Shown here: positions 62,994 to 64,000 of the stretch, in pieces
How the letters are laid out: each line of letters opens with the position of its first letter
Position numbering within the stretch: the first letter of the stretch is position 1
Source: Sansalvadorimonas sp965221135
GTDB lineage: Bacteria > Pseudomonadota > Gammaproteobacteria > Pseudomonadales > Endozoicomonadaceae
DNA length: 64,000 nt
Reading direction: 5' to 3'
Assembly: GCA_965221135.1 (NCBI GenBank)
Contig: CBDCRZ010000069.1
Location: forward strand, 186,001 to 250,000
Position numbers and translations under genes: made by a program
The notes under the pieces: generated by a model
What the model was told of the DNA's origin: nothing
Seen by the model: the letters and a program-made list of their open reading frames with translations, nothing else
Databases searched by the model: none

Positions 62994-64000
62994 TTAGTTA
63001 TTCATTGCGATCTGATGAACTTTATCCATATCCAGGTACTCTTCAATAGTGTCAGCTATACGGTCAATGCCCTGTTCGCGAATCAGGTTGTAGTCGGGTA
63101 TTTCAATATCAGTCAGGCCGGCCCATGCGAGAATCTGACGACAGGCATCCGGTTGTTCAAAGATGCCATGCAGATAACTGCCTAATAGCGAACCATCGTC
63201 TGACATCGCACCATCAACACGGCCATCATCGAGCTTGATAACAGGGTTATCCAGAGCGACACCTGTTGTAGAACCGGCATGTATTTCATAACCGGTGACA
63301 GCAACAGAATCATTTCCGGGAAGAGATATTAGCCCCTTCACCTGATGCAGCTGCTTCTGTGCTTCGATCACTGTTTCCAGTTCAAGTAACCCCAAACCTT
63401 CACTGCTGCCCGGGTGACCTTCAATACCTTTCGGGTCATGGAGCATCTGCCCAAGCATTTGGTAGCCACCGCAGATTCCCATTACCTTTCCGCCGAAACG
63501 CAGATGGCGGTAAATAGCTTTGTCCCAGCCGTTATCGCGAAGAAAGGCTAAATCGGAACGAGTGTTCTTACTGCCGGGAATAATAATCAGGTCGCAGGCG
63601 GGGAAGGCATCACCCTTCCAGACAAACTGAATATCAATATTGGGATGCAGGCGCAGCGGGTCAAAATCAGTATGATTACTCACCCGGCTCAGCACAGGTA
63701 CAACAACTTTCAGAATATTGTGAGAGTCGGTGGTGAGTTGCTGATCGGCAACCGCATCTTCCGCTTCAAGGTGTAAGCCGTGCAGATAAGGTAGAACTCC
63801 CAACACAGGTTTGCCAGTTTTTTCTTCCAGCCAATCCAAACCTGAGGTCAGCAGTGAAACATCGCCACGGAAACGATTAATTACAAAACCCTTCACCCGG
63901 TTCTGTTCCGATTCAGACAACAGTGCCAGTGTGCCATAGAGGTGGGCGAATACACCGCCACGGTCAATATCCGCAACAATAATGACTGGGCAGTCCGCTT
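62994..64000 (-). CDS. cobQ: Adenosylcobyric acid synthase (C-terminal part)
   Basis: Glutamine-dependent amidotransferase that amidates adenosylcobyrinic acid a,c-diamide at positions b, d, e and g. The gene runs off the right edge; in-frame sequence continues upstream to base 64000 (VADIDRGGVFAHLYGTLAL). The present part has RVKGFVINRFRGD, IPGSKNTRSDLAFLR, and the glutaminase nucleophile in GKVMGICGGYQMLGQML. The terminal GIFEQPDACRQIL carries the catalytic His (SYLHGIFE). It lies upstream of cobD on the same strand with a 134-base gap. Together they suggest a cobalamin synthesis cluster continuing beyond the window. Confidence 0.96.
   Translation of the reverse strand, partial: ADCPVIIVADIDRGGVFAHLYGTLALLSESEQNRVKGFVINRFRGDVSLLTSGLDWLEEKTGKPVLGVLPYLHGLHLEAEDAVADQQLTTDSHNILKVVVPVLSRVSNHTDFDPLRLHPNIDIQFVWKGDAFPACDLIIIPGSKNTRSDLAFLRDNGWDKAIYRHLRFGGKVMGICGGYQMLGQMLHDPKGIEGHPGSSEGLGLLELETVIEAQKQLHQVKGLISLPGNDSVAVTGYEIHAGSTTGVALDNPVIKLDDGRVDGAMSDDGSLLGSYLHGIFEQPDACRQILAWAGLTDIEIPDYNLIREQGIDRIADTIEEYLDMDKVHQIAMNN

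Overview
The window looks like the replication-origin-proximal part of a gammaproteobacterial chromosome. The backbone runs fmt-rsmB-trkA-trkH, glyQS-gmhB-plsC, then gyrB-recF-dnaN-dnaA on the opposite strand, a DnaA-box region, rpmH-rnpA-yidD-yidC-mnmE, mnmG-rsmG-parA-parB, and atpIBEFHAGDC. This order is close to that of Pseudomonas and marine Oceanospirillales. Inserted among these genes are several eukaryote-like genes: a Ulp1/C48-like protease, a possible clan CD cysteine protease, a pentapeptide-repeat protein, a RAP-domain protein with long helical-type repeats, and a pair of large paralogues with segments resembling death domains. That mix fits an animal-associated marine bacterium of the Endozoicomonas type. 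The taxonomic guess is inference; nothing here proves the genus.

Layout. 1-927: decayed ISL3-family element. 1052-6397: translation-initiation/rRNA-modification genes (fmt, rsmB) and potassium uptake (trkA, trkH). 6503-11299: a complete curli system, all on the minus strand, in the order csgD-E-F-G, terminator, csgB-A, terminator, csgC-like. 11653-16112: glyQ, glyS, gmhB, plsC. 16165-18031: an orphan membrane protein and gmhA. 18289-25260: gyrB, recF (containing two parS-like sites), dnaN and an unusually long dnaA. 25261-25986: probable oriC plus the rpmH promoter. 25987-30070: rpmH, rnpA, yidD, yidC, mnmE. 30192-33852: two minus-strand effector-like genes. 33853-34525: AT-rich, DnaA-box-bearing region that is a second origin candidate. 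34526-38944: mnmG, rsmG, parA, parB. 39053-40204: Ulp1-like protease gene. 40585-47890: F1Fo ATP synthase operon with two large intercistronic RNA hairpins. 48151-49247: tandem repeats, a TetR-family gene and a dense array of its probable operator. 49329-51250: a secreted protein, a VOC protein and an AhpD-like protein. 51479-61212: accessory island with paralogous 736-residue proteins flanking a RAP repeat protein and a broken IS66. 61268-64000: exported Nudix lipoprotein, cobD and the 3' part of cobQ.

How the parts work together. The centre is the chromosome start-up module: DnaA, the beta clamp, RecF, gyrase, ParAB with parS nearby, and the ribosome, tRNA-modification, membrane-insertase and ATP synthase genes that usually sit near the origin. 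Eight exact TTATCCACA DnaA boxes fall between 25.3 and 48.5 kb, far more than chance predicts. The accessory genes sit in gaps between backbone operons, mostly antisense to them, and the curli cluster gives a surface amyloid for adhesion or biofilm. No tRNA, rRNA or CRISPR array was seen.
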